Assembly (NCBI RefSeq): GCF_008364825.1
Contig: NZ_VTTO01000002.1
Coordinates: 372,001 to 436,000, forward strand
Direction of reading: 5' to 3'
Length of the DNA stretch: 64,000 bases
From: Azospirillum sp. B21
GTDB lineage: Bacteria; Pseudomonadota; Alphaproteobacteria; Azospirillales; Azospirillaceae
Within the stretch, counting starts at the first letter, position 1; every line of letters begins with the position of its first letter. The position numbers and the translations under genes were made by a program. The notes under the pieces were generated by a model. The model was not told where the DNA came from, ran no database searches, and worked only from the letters and a program-made list of their open reading frames with translations. Below are positions 1-8,089 of this stretch, piece after piece.

Positions 1-53
1 CTCCCTCGGTTATTCTTGTCGGACGGTGACCGTCACGGGTGTGTTTTCGGGAT

Positions 54-488
54 TTACGGCTGAAGCAGACTGCGAAGCCGGGCCATGCCGGCGTCGTAGA
101 AGTCGCGGACGAAACGCTCCGCCTCCGCCTCCGCGCTCTGGTTCGGGTGGGAGGAAAGCGGATGGAAGGTGGCGGTCCAATCCAGGGCGGTCTGCCGTTC
201 CCCATCGGCGTGCAGGCGGATTTGCGCCAGCAGGTCGGTGACCGGGTACGGTCCCTCGACCACCGCATAGGTGTAGGCATCTTCAACGCGGCTGACATGT
301 TCCAGCCGGTGGATGACTGGCGCCCCATCATAGAGTCGCAGACGCCGGAGCGCGCCTTTCCCCACCCCCTCCACGATCATGGAGACCGCACCGGGGTACC
401 AGTCGCCCAACGCCCCGTTCCACCGGACCAGCGGCCACACGCAGCGCGCCGGGACGGGCAGAAGGGAGGTTGCGGTGACCAGCGGCAT
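54..488 (-). CDS. SRPBCC (START/polyketide-cyclase fold) family protein
   Basis: The 144-residue product has the length and pattern of the SRPBCC ligand-binding fold: an N-terminal strand followed by a W-P-x-V type helix (VWPLVRWNG), a central run of alternating strands, and a long C-terminal helix rich in Ala, Glu and Arg (from about residue 115). Members of this family bind hydrophobic ligands or act as cyclases. Nothing in the sequence points to a ligand, and no signal peptide is seen, so a cytoplasmic location is likely. It stands alone, divergent from the copper chaperone. The ATG at 488 is the only good start. Function beyond the fold is unknown. Confidence 0.6.
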   Translation of the reverse strand: MPLVTATSLLPVPARCVWPLVRWNGALGDWYPGAVSMIVEGVGKGALRRLRLYDGAPVIHRLEHVSRVEDAYTYAVVEGPYPVTDLLAQIRLHADGERQTALDWTATFHPLSSHPNQSAEAEAERFVRDFYDAGMARLRSLLQP

Positions 489-604
489 CGGGGCGCTTTC
501 TCATGGAGGCAGGCCCCGGAGGGCGGAAGGTGCAACTATGGGAGCAAGGGTCATGCCAGAATTGCGTGGACCGATAGTGACAGCGGAAACCTTTGATAAG
601 GCTG

Positions 605-627
605 ATTTTGTGCATTGCACACAAAAT
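605..627. promoter_or_regulatory. Inverted repeat in divergent intergenic region
   Basis: ATTTTGTG (605-612) and CACAAAAT (620-627) form a perfect inverted repeat around a 7-base centre, in a locally AT-rich stretch between the SRPBCC gene and the copper chaperone. It could be an operator for a regulator encoded elsewhere. No protein can be assigned. The rest of 489-772 shows no gene. Confidence 0.25.
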
Positions 628-772
628 TCCTCAACTCGCTACAGGTCTCACAATTGAGATTGTGCAAGAGGAAGCCGTCTATTTATAGAGACTAAGTCTC
701 GAACTATAGACATCTGCGGCAAGGCGAAACGATTGTCTCGCAAGGCGGTTGAGCCGACTTGTGGAATGCCGC

Positions 773-803
773 TTGACCTTCCAACCGCTGGAAGGCTCAG
801 CCT
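773..803 (+). promoter_or_regulatory. CueR-type (MerR family) copper promoter/operator
   Basis: A -35 TTGACC (773-778) and a -10 CAGCCT (798-803) are separated by 19 bases, the overlong spacer typical of MerR-family promoters. Inside the spacer lies the perfect dyad CCTTCCA-N5-TGGAAGG (777-795). This matches the arrangement known for CueR promoters of copA genes. The next gene is a copper-chaperone homologue, so copper-activated transcription by a CueR-like protein is a strong inference. No cueR gene is in this window. Confidence 0.85.
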
Positions 804-846
804 GTGGAAATCGGGTGCGCCGTCGCACCGCCAAGGGAGAAAACCC

Positions 847-1047
847 ATGCTGACGTTGAAGGTATCCGGAATGTCCTGCGGCCACTGCGCCCAGACGGTG
901 ACCAAGGCGGTGGAAGCGCTTCCGTCGGTCGAGCGGACTCTTGTCGACTTGAAGGCAGGCCAGGTGTCCGTCGAGGGCGATGCCGAAGAATCGACCATCC
1001 GCCAAGCCATCGAGGATGCCGGCTATGAGGTGCAGGGCAGGGCCTGA
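847..1047 (+). CDS. copZ: Heavy-metal-associated domain protein, CopZ-like copper chaperone
   Basis: The 66-residue protein is one complete HMA domain (beta-alpha-beta-beta-alpha-beta). The metal-binding loop GMSCGHC holds the two Cys ligands near residues 10-13, and the C-terminal AGYEV is typical of the family. Such proteins carry Cu(I) in the cytosol to a P-type ATPase. The ATG at 847 is chosen over the in-frame start at 733 because AAGGGAGAAA precedes it at good spacing and because the upstream start would lie on the far side of the CueR-type promoter. No copA or cueR is adjacent, so its partner ATPase must be elsewhere. Confidence 0.88.
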   Translation: MLTLKVSGMSCGHCAQTVTKAVEALPSVERTLVDLKAGQVSVEGDAEESTIRQAIEDAGYEVQGRA

Positions 1048-1057
1048 GGCGCCATCC

Positions 1058-1100
1058 ACAAAAAGAATGGGCGCCGGGCCATATGGCCGGCGCCCATTCT
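1058..1100. terminator. Intrinsic terminator between copZ and hemP
   Basis: A 14-bp perfect stem (1064-1077 with 1087-1100) closes a 9-base loop. On the minus strand the stem is followed by five T residues, so it is a good terminator for hemP. On the plus strand it lies just after copZ and probably ends that transcript as well, though with a weaker T-tract. Confidence 0.75.
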
Positions 1101-1136
1101 CGATGGCATTTTCCCGGAAGGTTCTTTGAAGGTCTT

Positions 1137-1304
1137 TTACTTGGTGAGGATCAGCTTGTTGGCGCGGGTCACGCGCAGGCGATAGCTCTGCCCGGCGTGC
1201 TGGATCACGATCTCGCGGCTGCCCGACATCAAACGGGCGGATTCGACCACCGGCAGGGACGCGACGACGAAGGAGGCGGGAGCGGAGACGGCGCTGTCGT
1301 GCAT
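1137..1304 (-). CDS. hemP: Hemin uptake protein HemP
   Basis: The 55-residue product ends in the conserved HemP core: S-R-L/ARLMSG, IVIQHAGQSYRLR, and the terminal KLILTK. HemP/HmuP proteins are small and associated with haem and iron uptake loci, where some act as regulators of haem transport. The start at 1304 is preceded by AAGAAAGA. A longer in-frame start at 1397 would fall inside the Fur-box promoter and is rejected. No TonB receptor or haem transporter is next to it, so the gene is a stand-alone iron-responsive unit here. Confidence 0.85.
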   Translation of the reverse strand: MHDSAVSAPASFVVASLPVVESARLMSGSREIVIQHAGQSYRLRVTRANKLILTK

Positions 1305-1368
1305 GGCGTGTCTTTCTTGCTGGACGGACGTTGCGGTCGGCGATGTCCGGGCGTGAACCCTGAACCGG

Positions 1369-1411
1369 ACACTACGCCCGTCCGAAGTCAATTGCAAGTC
1401 ATTCTCATTCG
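1369..1411 (-). promoter_or_regulatory. Fur-box promoter of hemP
   Basis: On the minus strand, -35 TTGCAA (1397-1392) and -10 TAGTGT (1374-1369) are 17 bases apart. The -35 is embedded in a Fur-type sequence reading GAATGAGAATGACTTGCAAT on the minus strand (about 1410-1391). Overlap of a Fur box with the -35 is the usual repression geometry, so iron repression of hemP is inferred. Confidence 0.7.
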
Positions 1412-1440
1412 CTATTCCGGCTCAACCGCGGTTCCGGCCG

Positions 1441-2079
1441 TCAGCCCTTGACCGCCCGATGCACCATCCAGCGCAGGCCGACCACCAGCAGCTTGTTGTA
1501 CTCGTTGATAAGCAGGTTCGCCGTGCCCGGCCACATCCACCACTCCTCCAGATGGACGGTGGGGGCGACGACGGGATGGGGCACCAGCTCCATGTCGGGC
1601 ATCGCCATCGTCAGTTCCAGCAGGCTGCGGCGCATGTGATAGTTGGCGGTCACCAGCCGCAGCGACCGGAAACCCTGGTCGCGCATCCAGTCCGCCGTCT
1701 CATAGGCGTTGCCGATGGTGCTGTCCGCCGAATAGCCGAGCGTGATGCAGCATTCCATCTCGGTCGGGGAACGGCGGGACAGCTTCAGCAGTTCCTGCAC
1801 ATCCACCCCGTCATAGACGCCGGACACGAACAGTTTCTTCGCCCGTCCGGCGGCCAGAAGCTCCAGCCCGGTCCCCAGCCGGTTGCTGCCGCCGGTCAGC
1901 ACGACGATGGCGTCGGTCGGCCGTTCGGCATCGGCACCGGCGGGGGATGCGCGCGGCACGTCGGCGGCATACCAGACCAGCCCGCCCAGCCAGAGTACGG
2001 CCGCCACCAGCGACCCGGCCAGCAGGTAGACCACCGCCCTCGCCACCCTCCCGCCGCGCCGCCGGTGCACGGTTCTCAT
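1441..2079 (-). CDS. YdcF/DUF218 family envelope protein
   Basis: The roughly 212-residue protein has an Arg-rich N-terminus, one membrane segment (about residues 12-33, VVYLLAGSLVAAVLWLGGLV), then a DUF218 domain. DUF218 hallmarks are AIVVLTGGSNR at the first strand, the ELLAAGRAKKLFVSG segment, GNAYETADWM, and RLVTANYHMRRS. The family (YdcF, SanA, ElyC) is linked to envelope and peptidoglycan-precursor metabolism; the reaction is not known. The ATG at 2079 has GGAGAG upstream; an ATG at 2091 is an alternative. It follows the ftsX stop directly, so it is the third gene of the ftsE-ftsX operon. Confidence 0.75.
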   Translation of the reverse strand: MRTVHRRRGGRVARAVVYLLAGSLVAAVLWLGGLVWYAADVPRASPAGADAERPTDAIVVLTGGSNRLGTGLELLAAGRAKKLFVSGVYDGVDVQELLKLSRRSPTEMECCITLGYSADSTIGNAYETADWMRDQGFRSLRLVTANYHMRRSLLELTMAMPDMELVPHPVVAPTVHLEEWWMWPGTANLLINEYNKLLVVGLRWMVHRAVKG

Positions 2080-2092
2080 CGCGCTCTCCATC

Positions 2093-2986
2093 TCACGGCA
2101 TGGACTCCAGTGTGCGCAGCACGGTCCAGCGCGCGGTCGCCAAGGCCAGCAGGGCCAGCATCCCCGGCACCAGAAGCAGCACCGCCCACTGCCAGGGCTG
2201 CAGCGACAGGTCGGACAGCAGGCTGGCCCGCAGTCCCTGGGACGCCCGGTACAGCCCGTACAGCGTGCCGCCGGCCAACAGCAGGCCGATGGCACCGCCG
2301 CGCAGGCTCAAGGACACCACATGCCGTTCAAACTGGCGGGAGACATAGCGGTCGGTGGCGCCCATCAGGTGCAGCAGCTCTACCACCGGACGGTGGATGG
2401 CCAGGCCGGTGCGCACGGCGAAAACCACCGTCATCACCGCCGCCGCCCCGATCAGCACCACCACCCCCAGCGCCGCCAGCCGCACAGCCCCGGCGAAGGA
2501 GCGCAGGTCGGCCAGCCACACCGCATGGTCGTCCAGCGTCGCCCCCGGCGCCGCCGACGTCAGGCGAAGCCGCAAGGCCGCGACGTCGACCGGCCCGTCG
2601 GCGATGACGTCGATCAGCCGCGGCATCGGCAGCAGCGGGTCGGTCGCCCCCGACCCCAGCCAGGGTTCCAGCAATCGGGCGATCTCGCCCCCGCCCAGCA
2701 CGGTGGCCGACCGGATTCCGGGGAAGGCCCGCAGGACGGTCACCGCCGCCTCCACCCGCTCGTCCAGCGGCGCGACCGGAGCGCCCGGCATCGGCGCCAC
2801 CTGGACGGTCAGCCCGCCGGCAAGGCCGCTGTCCCACCGTTGCGCCATGTCCGACACCAGCATGGCGCCGGCCAGCGCCAGCGCCGCCAGGAACGCCATC
2901 AGCGCGGTGATCCAGCCAAGGAAGCGCGAGGAGGGATCGACCGCCAGCGGCAGGTCGGAGCGGGGGCGGACCGGACGAAGCGCCAT
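2093..2986 (-). CDS. ftsX: Cell division protein FtsX
   Basis: The 297-residue protein has the FtsX layout: a basic cytoplasmic N-terminus, TM1 (ITALMAFLAALALAGAMLV), a periplasmic domain, then three C-terminal membrane segments (VRLAALGVVVLIGAAAVMTV, GGAIGLLLAGGTLYGL, WAVLLLVPGMLALLAL). Between TM2 and TM3 is the FtsX-type stretch ELLHLMGATDRYV. FtsX with FtsE transmits a signal to periplasmic peptidoglycan hydrolases at the division site. ATG 2986 is five bases after the ftsE stop with GGGAG upstream. A longer start at 3040 inside ftsE is less likely. Confidence 0.88.
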   Translation of the reverse strand: MALRPVRPRSDLPLAVDPSSRFLGWITALMAFLAALALAGAMLVSDMAQRWDSGLAGGLTVQVAPMPGAPVAPLDERVEAAVTVLRAFPGIRSATVLGGGEIARLLEPWLGSGATDPLLPMPRLIDVIADGPVDVAALRLRLTSAAPGATLDDHAVWLADLRSFAGAVRLAALGVVVLIGAAAVMTVVFAVRTGLAIHRPVVELLHLMGATDRYVSRQFERHVVSLSLRGGAIGLLLAGGTLYGLYRASQGLRASLLSDLSLQPWQWAVLLLVPGMLALLALATARWTVLRTLESMP

Positions 2987-2990
2987 GCCG

Positions 2991-3716
2991 CTACTCCCGC
3001 CGCGAATCGTGGGCGCGCGCGTCGCCGGTACGTCCATCATGAGCCCGGCTTCCGCGCGCAGGCAGCACCATCAACCGGCCATTGTCGAGATGGAGGCGCG
3101 GGTGGTCGAACCGGCGGATCAGCGCCTCGTTGTGGGTGGCGATCACCACGGTGGTTCCCAGCTTGTACAGTTCCTCGAACAGATAGAGCAGGCGCATGCC
3201 GATGCCGTCGTCGACGTTGCCGGTCGGCTCGTCCGCCAGCAGAAGCCGCGGCCGGTTGATGACCGAGCGCGCGATGGCGACCCGCTGCTTCTGCCCGCCC
3301 GACAGGGTTGACGGTTTGGCGTGCAGGTGGTTGCCCAGCCCCACCCAGCGCAGGATTTCGGTGCAGTGGGCGACCACGTCGGCCTCCGGCGTGCCGGACA
3401 TGCGCAGCGGCAGCGCCACATTGTCCAGCGCCGACAGATGGTCGAGCAGCGCGAAGTCCTGGAACACGACGCCGATCTGGCGGCGCAGCTCCGGCAGGTC
3501 GCGGCGGGTCACCATCGCCATGTCGCGGCCGAACAGAGTGACCAGCCCGCGCGACGGCCGGTGGGCCAGATACATCAGCTTCAGCAGCGACGACTTGCCC
3601 GCCCCGCTGGCACCGGTCAGGAAATGGAAGGACCCCGGCAGCAGGGTGAAGCTGATGTCGCGCAGCACCTCCGCCTCCGTGCCGTACCGCAAGCCGACAT
3701 TTTCGAAACGAATCAC
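2991..3716 (-). CDS. ftsE: Cell division ATP-binding protein FtsE
   Basis: This 241-residue ABC ATPase has Walker A TGASGAGKSSLL, Q-loop VFQDFALL, signature LSGGQKQRVAIAR, Walker B LLLADEPTGNVD and H-loop IATHNE, all intact. The spacing and the downstream ftsX identify it as FtsE, which powers FtsX at the septum. It starts with GTG at 3716 (V-I-R-F-E-N), preceded by GGTGGGA. The C-terminus is extended by an Arg/Asp/Gly-rich tail of about 20 residues beyond the usual end. The operon ftsE-ftsX-ydcF runs away from plsC, with about 147 bases between the two start codons. Confidence 0.9.
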   Translation of the reverse strand: MIRFENVGLRYGTEAEVLRDISFTLLPGSFHFLTGASGAGKSSLLKLMYLAHRPSRGLVTLFGRDMAMVTRRDLPELRRQIGVVFQDFALLDHLSALDNVALPLRMSGTPEADVVAHCTEILRWVGLGNHLHAKPSTLSGGQKQRVAIARSVINRPRLLLADEPTGNVDDGIGMRLLYLFEELYKLGTTVVIATHNEALIRRFDHPRLHLDNGRLMVLPARGSRAHDGRTGDARAHDSRRE

Positions 3717-3863
3717 AGTCCCACCACAGCCACGACACCCCTCCACGTCCGGGACAATGCACCCGGCGCGGGGCGGAGTCCACCCCGCCCCGCGCCGCGG
3801 AACCATCGCCGCAACAGCGCTGAATACTTGAGAAGTCGGCGAAGACCTGACAAGTTGCCGGCC

Positions 3864-4646
3864 ATGATCTGGATCCGGTCCCTTGCCTTCAACATCGCGT
3901 TCCACCTCTGGACCGCGCTGATGTGCTTCGCCCTGCTGTGGATGCTGCTGCTGCCGCGTCCGCAGATGGTCGCGGTCGTGAGATGGTATCTCAGCACCGT
4001 CGGCTGGCTGGAGCGAACGCTCGTCGGCATCCGCTACGAGGTCCGTGGGCGCGAGAACCTGCCCGACGGTCCCTTCCTGCTGGCCGCCAAGCACCAGTCG
4101 GCCTGGGAGACGATGAAGCTCCACCTTCTGGTGAAGGATCCGGCGATCATCCTGAAGCGCGAACTGATGTGGATCCCGATCTGGGGCTGGTACGCCGCCA
4201 AGGCGAAGATGATCCCGGTCGACCGCGGCGCCGGCGGGGCGGCGATCAAGTCGCTGATCCGCAATTCCCGCCCGGTGCGGGACGAAGGCCGCCCGATCGT
4301 GATCTTCCCGCAGGGCACCCGCGTCGCTCCCGGCACATACCGCCCCTACCGGATCGGCGTGGGCATGCTCTATGACAGCCTGAAGATCCCCATCGTGCCG
4401 ATGGCGCTGAACGCCGGCCTCTATTGGCCGCGCCACAGCTTCCTGAAGCGACCCGGCACCGTGGTGGTGGAGTTCCTGCCGCCGATCCTCCCCGGCCGCC
4501 CGCGCGCCGAGGCGATGCGCGATCTGGAGGAGCAGTTGGAGGCCGCCAGCGACCGCCTCGTCACCGCTGCCGGCGGACCGCCCACCGTCCGCCCGCCGCA
4601 GGCCGAGCCGGAGCGGAACAAGCAGGCGGCGACCGCCGTCTCGTGA
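3864..4646 (+). CDS. plsC: 1-acyl-sn-glycerol-3-phosphate acyltransferase
   Basis: The 260-residue protein has an N-terminal membrane segment (about residues 10-32) and the PlsC domain. Block I is KHQSAWET (His77, with Glu82 at the position of the usual Asp of the H-X4-D motif), and block III is FPQGTR near residue 148. PlsC transfers an acyl chain to lysophosphatidic acid, giving phosphatidic acid for phospholipid synthesis at the inner membrane. The His-x4-Glu variant deserves note but I believe it occurs in related alphaproteobacterial proteins. Divergent from ftsEX. The last 30 residues are low-complexity Pro, Arg and Ala. Confidence 0.85.
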   Translation: MIWIRSLAFNIAFHLWTALMCFALLWMLLLPRPQMVAVVRWYLSTVGWLERTLVGIRYEVRGRENLPDGPFLLAAKHQSAWETMKLHLLVKDPAIILKRELMWIPIWGWYAAKAKMIPVDRGAGGAAIKSLIRNSRPVRDEGRPIVIFPQGTRVAPGTYRPYRIGVGMLYDSLKIPIVPMALNAGLYWPRHSFLKRPGTVVVEFLPPILPGRPRAEAMRDLEEQLEAASDRLVTAAGGPPTVRPPQAEPERNKQAATAVS

Positions 4647-4775
4647 CCCTTCGGCCGTAACCGGCGGACCGCGGCGGTTAATCCCTTGAGCACCGCCGCG
4701 TATCTGCCTACGCTCGCGCAACGAATCGCCGGGAGGGCCGGTTGAACCGGCTCCGGATGACGCGCGAGAGGACGG

Positions 4776-6623
4776 ATGACGCAGACCGCGAAGCCCCGGT
4801 GTCCCACCCGGCCGCTGGACCTCTGGAAACAGCGATGGCGCGCCGCCGCCGTTGCCCTTCTGATGACGGCGCAGCCGCTGGCGGTCCCCGTCGGCGCCAT
4901 CGTGACCGCCCCGGCGGCACCCGCTCCGCTCGCCATCGCCGCCGCCACGGCAGTCTCCGTGGCGCTCGCCCCGGACGAGGCCCAGGCCCGCGCCGGTTCC
5001 CGCAGCAGCCGGTCGTCGTCCTCGGGCGGCTATTCCCGGCCGTCGCGCACCCCGTCCGTCGGCAGCAGCGGCGGCTATGCCCGACCGTCCGCCCCGCGCA
5101 CGCCCTCGACCGGAAGCAGCGGCGGCGGCTGGTTCTCGGGCGGCTCCTCCAGTTCCAGCGGCGGCTATGCCCGGCCGGGCAACACCGCCCCCTCGGTCGC
5201 TGCCCCACCGACCTCCGCCGGTGACCGGACCTTCAGCCAGCAGGGCTCGGCCGACGCGCTGAACCGCTACCGCACCCGCCAGGAGGCCGACCGCACGCCG
5301 CCGGCCCAGCCGAGCGCGCCGCCCGCTGCCTCCACCCAGGGCCGCACCGGCAGTTCCAGCACTTCCAGTGGATCGGGCTGGGGTTGGGGCTGGGGATCGG
5401 GCGGTTCGTCCTACCGCACCCCATCCACCCGCCCGGCGCCCGTCAACCCCTATGGCCGCTACGGCTGGAACCCGCCGCCCTATGCCTACAGCGCGCCGCG
5501 CCGCTTCGGCATCTGGGACGGGCTTTTCCTGTGGTTCATGCTCGACACGCTGACCCGGCCGGGCCATGCCGCCTTCTTCCACAACAACGCCGACGACCCC
5601 GGCTATCGCGAATGGCGGCAGGAGGCCGACCGGCTGGCTCGCGACAATGCGGAGCTGCGCGCCAAGCTGGACCAGCTCGACCAGTCGGTCGCCGCCCAGG
5701 CCGGCACCCCGCGCGAGGCGGGACAACTGCCGCCCGACGTGCCGGCGGAGCTGGCCCGCGCCGATTCCGCCAGTTCGGTGGACAGCAGCAGCGCCGCGCA
5801 GGCGTCGCCGCCGTCCCAGGGCTCCGGCCGCGGCTTCTGGTGGTGGGGCATCCTGCTGCTCGGCGTGGCGGTACTGTTCCTGCTGTGGCGGGCCCGGCGC
5901 CGGATGGATGCCCCGAAACCCAGCCCTGTCTCCACCGGCCCAGTCTCCAAGGGAGGATCGGACGTGCCCCTGTTCGGAACGCTCGGCAACTACGTGAACC
6001 AGAAGCTCGGCGGCAAGGCCTACAGCCCGTCGCTGTTCCGGCTGGGCATGGCGGTCACCATCGACCCCACCCCCTTCCTGCTGGCGGAGAGCGCCACCAA
6101 GGTGAAGGCGCCGGACACCGGCAGCGACCGGCTGGTGTCGATCGAGGCGGTCGGCACCGTCACCTCCGGCCCGGCCACCGTCTACCGGCTGCATCTGCCG
6201 GGAGGCGGCTTCTTCCAGATTCACCTCGGGCCCGACGGGCAGCCGGACGAATGCCGCTATTTCACGCCCATCGACAGCGTGACGCCGTCGGACGAGAGCG
6301 AATGGGGCTTCTGGCTGGACGATGCCGAGGGGATGATCGGCTGGCCGGAGTTCCAGACCAAGGACGGCAAGCTCTATCCCCGCGTCTGGCAGCCGGGCGC
6401 CAGCCGCATCCAGCCCTTCACCCTCAGCGAGGCGCGCCAGACCGTGCGCGGGACCGAGACGGTGGTCAGCCAGGCCATGCTGTACGGCGCCCCCACCGGC
6501 GCCGCGGCCCCCGCCCCCACCACGGAATACATCCTGGTGGAGGCGGTGGAGCGCTCCGGCCGCGCCTCTGTCGAGATCGCCGCCGGCATCGACGTGAACC
6601 CCGCCTCCCTCTCCCTGTCCTAA
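4776..6623 (+). CDS. DUF2491 (YjfK-like) protein with Ser/Gly-rich exported N-terminal half
   Basis: The 615-residue protein begins with a basic stretch and a hydrophobic segment (about residues 22-70, ending near AQA) that looks like a long signal sequence or anchor. A low-complexity Ser/Gly/Arg/Pro region follows to about 230. A short coiled coil (WRQEADRLARDNAELRAKLD), a transmembrane segment (FWWWGILLLGVAVLFLLW, about 350-367) and the DUF2491 domain complete it (about 390-605, with GNYVNQKLGGKAYSPSLFRL). DUF2491 is the YjfK family, usually beside DUF350 and PspA-like genes, as here. GAGAGGACGG precedes the ATG. Molecular role unknown; envelope homeostasis is inferred from the company it keeps. 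Confidence 0.75.
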   Translation: MTQTAKPRCPTRPLDLWKQRWRAAAVALLMTAQPLAVPVGAIVTAPAAPAPLAIAAATAVSVALAPDEAQARAGSRSSRSSSSGGYSRPSRTPSVGSSGGYARPSAPRTPSTGSSGGGWFSGGSSSSSGGYARPGNTAPSVAAPPTSAGDRTFSQQGSADALNRYRTRQEADRTPPAQPSAPPAASTQGRTGSSSTSSGSGWGWGWGSGGSSYRTPSTRPAPVNPYGRYGWNPPPYAYSAPRRFGIWDGLFLWFMLDTLTRPGHAAFFHNNADDPGYREWRQEADRLARDNAELRAKLDQLDQSVAAQAGTPREAGQLPPDVPAELARADSASSVDSSSAAQASPPSQGSGRGFWWWGILLLGVAVLFLLWRARRRMDAPKPSPVSTGPVSKGGSDVPLFGTLGNYVNQKLGGKAYSPSLFRLGMAVTIDPTPFLLAESATKVKAPDTGSDRLVSIEAVGTVTSGPATVYRLHLPGGGFFQIHLGPDGQPDECRYFTPIDSVTPSDESEWGFWLDDAEGMIGWPEFQTKDGKLYPRVWQPGASRIQPFTLSEARQTVRGTETVVSQAMLYGAPTGAAAPAPTTEYILVEAVERSGRASVEIAAGIDVNPASLSLS

Positions 6624-6648
6624 CCCACACGACAAGAGTGCCGGCCCC

Positions 6649-7074
6649 ATGGAAAGCACCTTCGGTTCCATCCTGACCGCGCTCGGCACCGGGCTTCCGG
6701 TGCTGCTGGTCCAGCTCGCCGTCACGCTGGCGCTGCTGGCGGTCGGCGTCGCCGTCTACACCCGCATCACCCCCTTCAACGAACGCCGGCTGGTGTCGGA
6801 AGGGAATGCCGCCGGCGGCCTGACGCTGGCCGGCTCCATCGTCGCGCTTGCCATTCCGCTGGCAGCGACGCTGGCGACCAGCACCTTCCTGCTGGACATC
6901 CTGCTGTGGGGCGTGGTGGCGGTGATCCTGCAGCTGGTCGCCTTCGCCGTCGCGACCCTGCTGATCCGCGACCTGCGCGGTCAGATCGAATCCGGCAACG
7001 TCGCGTCGGCGGCGACCCTGGTCGGGGTCCAGCTGGGGGTGGCGCTGATCAACGCGGCGGCCATGGCCGGTTAA
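6649..7074 (+). CDS. DUF350 (YjfL-like) integral membrane protein
   Basis: The 141-residue protein has four hydrophobic segments (about 12-36, 55-78, 80-102 and 118-138). The pattern N-E-R-R-L-V-x-E-G-N-x-A (residues 44-55), followed by a GLTLAGSIVALAIPL helix, is characteristic of DUF350. It lies 25 bases after the DUF2491 gene and before the PspA gene, the same company kept by yjfK, yjfL and yjfJ in enterobacteria. Function is unknown in the family. An inner-membrane location is clear from the sequence. Confidence 0.8.
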   Translation: MESTFGSILTALGTGLPVLLVQLAVTLALLAVGVAVYTRITPFNERRLVSEGNAAGGLTLAGSIVALAIPLAATLATSTFLLDILLWGVVAVILQLVAFAVATLLIRDLRGQIESGNVASAATLVGVQLGVALINAAAMAG

Positions 7075-7078
7075 GCCA

Positions 7079-7097
7079 GCCCCCGAGAGGTAAGGAT
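7079..7097 (-). repeat. Outlying replication iteron
   Basis: GCCCCCGAGAGGTAAGGAT matches the reverse form of the origin iteron GCCCCCA-N4-GTAAGGAT with one mismatch. It lies in the 117-base gap between the DUF350 and PspA genes, about 5.8 kb from the origin. It may titrate or pair Rep protein; it could also affect transcription of the PspA gene. Confidence 0.65.
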
Positions 7098-7191
7098 AAG
7101 GGGTCTGGTCGCCGGATCGTCCCCTCCCCATCTGTGCAGGCGAGGCGCCTTCCGGGGCGCTTCCAACAACCCTCAGCGACAGGATTCAGCC

Positions 7192-7962
7192 ATGCTTGCC
7201 TTCATCCGCAACCTTATGGGTGTCAAGACCGACCAAGCCGTCCAGGGCGCCATGGAGGCGCTGGTGCGCTGGGATCCGAAGTCCGCGACCGAGGCGGAGC
7301 TGCGGACCATGGAGCAGCATCTGGACCAGTTGGGACGGCAGGTGGCGGAAGCCCGCGCCATCTACGACCGCGAGCAGCGCGAAGCCGACGAGATCAAGGC
7401 TCTGTCGACCCAGCGCATGGCGGCGGCCGAGCATCTGCAACGCCAGATCGACACCGAGACCGATCCCGCCCGCAAGGCCGGCCTGGAAAAGAGCCTGGAG
7501 ACCATCGTCGCCATGCTGGAAGAGATGGCCCCGGAGATCGAGCGCGAGGCCCGCGACGCGGTGGATGCCCGCGAGTTCCTTGAAATGCTGGAAAAGAACT
7601 ATGCCGAGGCCGGCGCCAAGCTGAAGGCCGCCCGCGCCGACCTGACCCGCGCCCAGCGCGACATGGGCCGCGCCGACCAGCAGCGCGCCATGGCCGAGCG
7701 TCAGGCCGAAGCCGCCCGCCAGGCCGCCGGCCTTGCCGGCGCCACCAGCGGCCTGTCGGTCGCACTGAAGGCGATGCAGGACACGGCAGCCAAGGATCTG
7801 GCCGCCGCCGAAGCCGCGAACGCCAAGGCCAAGCTGCTGCGCCCATCGGCCCCGGAGAAGGAAGACCCCAACATCGCCGCAGCGCTGGCCGCAGCGTCGG
7901 GCAAGGCCACCGCAACCAGCCTGTCGGACCGTCTGGCGGCGCTGAAGGCCAAGCAGGGCTGA
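7192..7962 (+). CDS. PspA/IM30 family protein (YjfJ-like)
   Basis: The 256-residue protein begins MLAFIRNLMGVKTDQAVQGA, an amphipathic start typical of membrane-associating PspA proteins. Long alpha-helical coiled coil, rich in Ala, Glu, Arg and Gln, runs from about residue 35 to 230. PspA-family proteins (ESCRT-III superfamily) polymerise on stressed inner membranes. With DUF2491 and DUF350 upstream it resembles YjfJ rather than stress-operon PspA, since no pspBC or pspF is present. AGGA lies 7 bases upstream of the ATG. An iteron-like repeat sits in its leader. Confidence 0.8.
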   Translation: MLAFIRNLMGVKTDQAVQGAMEALVRWDPKSATEAELRTMEQHLDQLGRQVAEARAIYDREQREADEIKALSTQRMAAAEHLQRQIDTETDPARKAGLEKSLETIVAMLEEMAPEIEREARDAVDAREFLEMLEKNYAEAGAKLKAARADLTRAQRDMGRADQQRAMAERQAEAARQAAGLAGATSGLSVALKAMQDTAAKDLAAAEAANAKAKLLRPSAPEKEDPNIAAALAAASGKATATSLSDRLAALKAKQG

Positions 7963-7996
7963 CGATCAGAGGGGATCGGTGGGGGAGACTCCGCCG

Positions 7997-8015
7997 ATCC
8001 TTACCTCCTGGGGGG
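7997..8015 (+). repeat. Outlying replication iteron
   Basis: ATCCTTACCTCCTGGGGGG matches the origin iteron ATCCTTAC-N4-TGGGGGC at every conserved position but the last. It lies in the 127-base gap between the 3' ends of the PspA gene and the convergent HTH gene, almost 5 kb from the main array. Confidence 0.7.
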
Positions 8016-8089
8016 AGATGGAACAGCGTGGAACGGTTTCCGGCGGCTGTTCCATTGCCTCCCCTGGCCCGTCCGCTGGCCTGTCCGCC

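Noticed and set aside
3717..6725. Long minus-strand open frame continuing upstream of ftsE, antisense to plsC and the DUF2491 gene
   Set aside because: The sequence is Gly/Arg/Ala-rich with no family pattern, typical of antisense frames in high-GC DNA; ftsE has its own GTG start at 3716.
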